Source: Coturnix japonica (taxonomy: Eukaryota > Chordata > Aves > Galliformes > Phasianidae). Taken from it: 64,000 nucleotides of DNA. The notes beneath the pieces were generated by a model. The model saw nothing but the letters and a program-made list of their open reading frames with translations. It had not been told where the DNA came from and ran no database searches. Shown in pieces: positions 60,066 to 64,000 of this stretch (positions are counted from its first letter, which is position 1; the number at the start of each line of letters is the position of its first letter). The translations under genes were made by a program, and so were the position numbers. The DNA lies in contig NC_029547.1 of NCBI RefSeq assembly GCF_001577835.2, positions 64,967,227 through 65,031,226 on the forward strand, read 5' to 3'.

Positions 60066-62147
60066 ATAAATACTACTCTGAAGGACTACTCTAAGGTCCC
60101 AAAGCCCGGTGCTCAAAAAGCATCATGGTTTGAAAAATCACACAACATGAATAACTCTGGCAGGGGATAACTAGAATTCCTATTTCTAAAGTAAGAGACT
60201 TCCTAGTGAATGAAATTGTCATTAACACGCCCCCTTTTCACTAAAATCTAACCCATGTCAAGTATGCTTACCTATAAAATACACTTTGAAATAGCACAAA
60301 TTCGGAAAGTCTTAATCCAGAAGACAGTTTTTACCCTGATGACATATAACAGCCTGCTATGAAGAAAGTCACGCTACAATTAGAACAGCTCTGCAGTCAA
60401 ACAGAACTCAGATTCTAGTTGCTAGATGGAAGAACTCAACCTGGAAAGGCTGATTCTTCTCATGGATGACAATACATTGTGAAGGTAGAATGGCAGTGTG
60501 AAAACTCAGGCACAGTTGCTTTTGGCGAGTTACCCTGACTGGCTTCTTACATGACAGTGAGAGACGGTTACAAGACACAATCAAAAACAAACTGCTTGAA
60601 GGAAATCAGAAGCCATTAGTCCCTTCAGCTGTTCAGCTCTTCTGCAATGTTCTGTTGCACCACCGAACTGTTATCAACTGGAAACCGCTATGGATAATAC
60701 TCATATGTTGGATTTTAAACCGTACTGCTGTCAGTGACCTAAAATCTTGTTTGACCAGTTGCTTTCAGTCTCCAATTCCAGGCTTTACACAGAATAAACA
60801 CAGTGGTTTGACTTTCCAGTGCCCTTACTACTGTGTAATCTCAAAAGTGAAATTATATCCCCTCTTCCGAAGAAAAAAAAAATATATGCATTGTCATGAA
60901 TGTGGACACAACAGATTATTCTCAGAGCTTCAAGACTGCAAATGAATGCTTAATTTATAGTTGCAGTCCTTGAACTAAAAAAAATACAGTACTGAGCTAA
61001 TACAAGGAACTGCTAAATAGAAAGTGAAAGCAGATCATTTCTAAGCAGATAACTGCCAGGCTGACCTCATGTTCTTCCTGTTGTGCACTCGAGTTGTGCA
61101 CACCAAATGGAAAACAAAAGGAAATTATGGAAAAAAAATAACACTGTCTTTCAGTTTAAGCACAACATCTCACGTTCTGCAAAGTTAAATTTACAACTTC
61201 AATAAAAACCACTTGCACTTCCGATCTTATGAAGTAGGTTAGAATTTGATTAGCATTACTTTCTTGAGCTGCAAATAGCCAGTCAGTAACAGAAACAGAA
61301 TTATTAAAGAAATATACTCTAATTAATAAAAATTAATCATAATTTATGTGCCTTGTAAAAAATTGCTGGATCCATCAGTTCAAGCTCCCAATCACCAGGT
61401 GAAATACTGAGCCTAACTGCAGGTAAGAAATGGTACCACCTACTGTTCACTTTCAGAGTTAAGCGTACTTCACTACTTTTTGAAATAGTCAAAGATAAAC
61501 AGCTTAATAAGCTTTACATCAGTCAATGCATGTCTTACAAGCTAAGCGAAAAGACACATGGAAGAAGCCTTCACACATGACAACACAAATAAATAAATTT
61601 AACCATTTTTGCAAACCAAAAGACTCCATATTCACATAAGGGGCTGAGATTTTACCTTGAGGAAAACCACATGATTTAAGTGTATTTAGGCCAGAAAGTC
61701 CTTATTACATCAGAGCTCCAAGTGATAACCAGAGGTGACCTATTCCAAGAGCTAGGAGCTTTCTTTTTACAGAAAATACACTCATGTTATTTTCTTCTAT
61801 GATCAACCTTATATGAAAAGAGTGGCACACTTTACTATTAGTTCTTCCCATTCATATTACCCATCTTAGACACCTTTAAAATGCAAACCAAGAAATTACA
61901 GCTTTAGATAGTCCGAGACAGCCAGCATACACACATAAAGATAAACATAATCAATTCTTACATGATTGGATCTATAAAATAATTACTTTTAAAAAAGCAC
62001 TAGCGAGTGCCGCAAAATGCAAAGCTGCATCTCTAAGAATGGCAGTCCATGATACATCCAGATATATACTTCAAATAAAGCCAATAAAATGGATCATTTT
62101 GAAAGAAAATCTGTATTTTTGCTCAAGAAACATGATCTAGTATTAGA

Positions 62148-62262
62148 TATGGAGGATGGTGGCCCTGCCTACAGCAGGGGGGCTGAAGCTTAATGATCCT
62201 TGAGGTCCCTTCCAACCCAAGCCACTGTATTATACTTTGATTCTGTGATTCTATGATCTGAA
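62148..62262 (+). repeat. CR1 LINE 3' end
   Basis: The plus strand reads CTTGAGGTCCCTTCCAACCC, then AAGCCACTGTATTAT and ends GATTCTGTGATTCTATGATC, the CR1 terminal repeat. It is about 115 bases. Confidence 0.93.
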
Positions 62263-62314
62263 AGCTTATATGTAATGATGACCTTGGAAATTGTTAGTGC
62301 CATTTTCTCAGTGG

Positions 62315-62338
62315 TTTTTTTTTTTTTTTTTTTTTTTT
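62315..62338. repeat. T24 homopolymer
   Basis: An uninterrupted run of 24 T, about 50 bases beyond a CR1 tail. CR1 does not end in poly-A, so it is probably independent of that element. Confidence 0.95.
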
Positions 62339-64000
62339 CCCTCACTTTTGACATACCACAAAGAAAAAAAGAATTACAGCTAAATTAAGAGGAAACTTTC
62401 ATCTCCCTGATGCAGTCGAAGCGATGTAGTGCAAATGAAAGATGTTCCAGCCCTCCTTAGGGTGCAGTCTCTCAGTAAAGCAAAGCCAGCTCTCAAAGCA
62501 CAGTCTTATTCCTTTTTCAATGCTGGGCTGGCATTAGCAGTCCTGGCCAACTGTTTTATTGCATAAATAAATGCGTGCCTTTTTGATGCTTCCACATGGT
62601 AAATAACCTTCCAAGCAGAGTCAAACAAATTCCTTTGTTGTTACATGCTAAGATAGGGATGAGAATGACCAAAGAATTGTCTCTTCTGCCTGTTTATAAT
62701 TAGACTACTTGAGTCCAGAGCTCTGGATTCACATTCTTTCAGAAGTGCTGAATGGACTTTAAATATGGATTTTAAATATGCAAGATAGCAGGCTACAGCT
62801 TCTTACATTGAGAAAAACTTTGAAATTTGAAATTCTGTCCAGGTCCTGATTTAGGAGAAGGAAAACCAACTCTGACAGAACAAAAATCTGATGAGCTTAA
62901 AGAAGTCTTTTGTCGATCCTTTTAAAATTTCACTAACACTTCAGAAAGTACAACTTAGTCCAAATTCCTAATTTTTGATAAGGCTTGTAAGAGACCCTTC
63001 CCTATCAACCTTGAAAAGGAAAAAAAAAAGAAAGGAAAAAAAAGCACATTTTCAAGATTTCAACTTCTTTCTAAAAGAAAACAGCAAATTCTTAATGTGA
63101 ATGCAGCGAACACACAAACAAAACAAACATACGTATTAGACAAGCACCTAAGCAGAACATTTGCTACATGTGAAGGAAAAGTAAAATCACCAGAATCTAC
63201 AAAGAGAATGTTAATCTATTTTGATATTTATAGAAGAAATTAATAAATTCAAGCAATCGTGTAGCAACAGTAAGCTTCCGTGTGAGGTTCAGTTACGATG
63301 GGTGACACGCCACCCCTTCTCCTCGCTGGTATTGAGACAGTTTCTAAGACATCTGAGCTGAAATTAGTCACGGTACCAGAAGAACATCACTTGGACACAT
63401 CTCTTGTTTCACAAGAGCCACAGGAACTGTTTCTGCAGTAGAGCCACAGAAGAACATACCTTATCCTGACAGAACTTTAGCTTTCCGTAGTACGTTTCAG
63501 TCAGGTTCACAAAGAATGCATTTGCTTTCTTAGTCAGCAAGTTCAAGATCTTACCATTTTGCATTAATGACTTTTAGTTTCCATGTAAGGATTTAAAAGA
63601 CTAAAAATGCATTAACTGAAGCTTTTCTTAGACATCAGCCATATCACACACCAATACATAAAAATATACTAAAAAAAAATCACAGTATGTGGTGAGATTT
63701 TAAGTAGGTCTTTTCAGTAGAAAACTCAGAATTTGGTTTACAAGTTCTGCAATACTCCTAAACATCCACTCAGCCACTCCCTTACATCCCTCTTCTGCAC
63801 AAGAGGACAGGCAGATTGAAGCAGAGGCAATTAACGAGGTGAAGAAGAAGCTGTGAGGATAAAGGAAAGCAAGGAAGGAGTTTACTCACTGCTTCCTATC
63901 AGCAGGCAGATGTTTTGCCAGTAAACAGTGCTACAATAGACATGCATGTCAAAGAAACTGCAATAGAGTATCTCCTTAAAAGCAGAATTTTTTCTTTGTT

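Overview
The window is nuclear DNA from a bird, most likely a galliform close to Gallus. The repeats are CR1 LINE fragments on both strands, a chicken-type ERVL provirus fossil and two Galluhop-like mariner copies. The two genes are vertebrate TRIM36 and PGGT1B, lying in the same order and orientation as on human 5q22.3. That block maps to the avian Z chromosome; this is recalled knowledge and was not searched.

Layout. Positions 1-11,540 lie beyond the 3' end of TRIM36. They hold a (TTTC)n microsatellite, two perfect hairpins, CR1 pieces including an ORF1 SGNH-esterase fragment, and a retroviral RNase H fossil. TRIM36 fills 11,540-39,240 on the minus strand. It has a 3' UTR, nine shared coding exons, and two alternative coding first exons: 1b at 34,966-34,992 in a CpG island and 1a at 39,165-39,227 in a second GC-rich block. 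Its long intron 2 contains a 3.66 kb ERVL fossil with LTRs and a 5-bp target-site duplication, and also a mariner copy. PGGT1B follows on the same strand, with its 3' UTR near 43,520-44,081 and seven coding exons between 44,082 and 58,179. Its first two coding exons (about 86 N-terminal residues) lie beyond the right edge, and 58,180-64,000 is intron.

TRIM36 encodes a microtubule-associated RING E3 ubiquitin ligase (RING, B-box 1, B-box 2, coiled coil, COS, FNIII, SPRY). PGGT1B encodes the catalytic beta subunit of protein geranylgeranyltransferase I. They are tandem neighbours with no evident functional link. Exon edges were placed from GT/AG sites, reading phase and remembered human proteins, and the reading frame stays open across every junction in both genes.

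The observations most worth checking are a one-base shift that rewrites the last residues of PGGT1B, the dual TRIM36 start exons, a tandem acceptor at TRIM36 exon 3, an alanine-rich duplication in the SPRY domain, and a repeat family carrying the same RNase H junction at two loci 50 kb apart. I saw no tRNA, rRNA, CRISPR array or prokaryote-type system.
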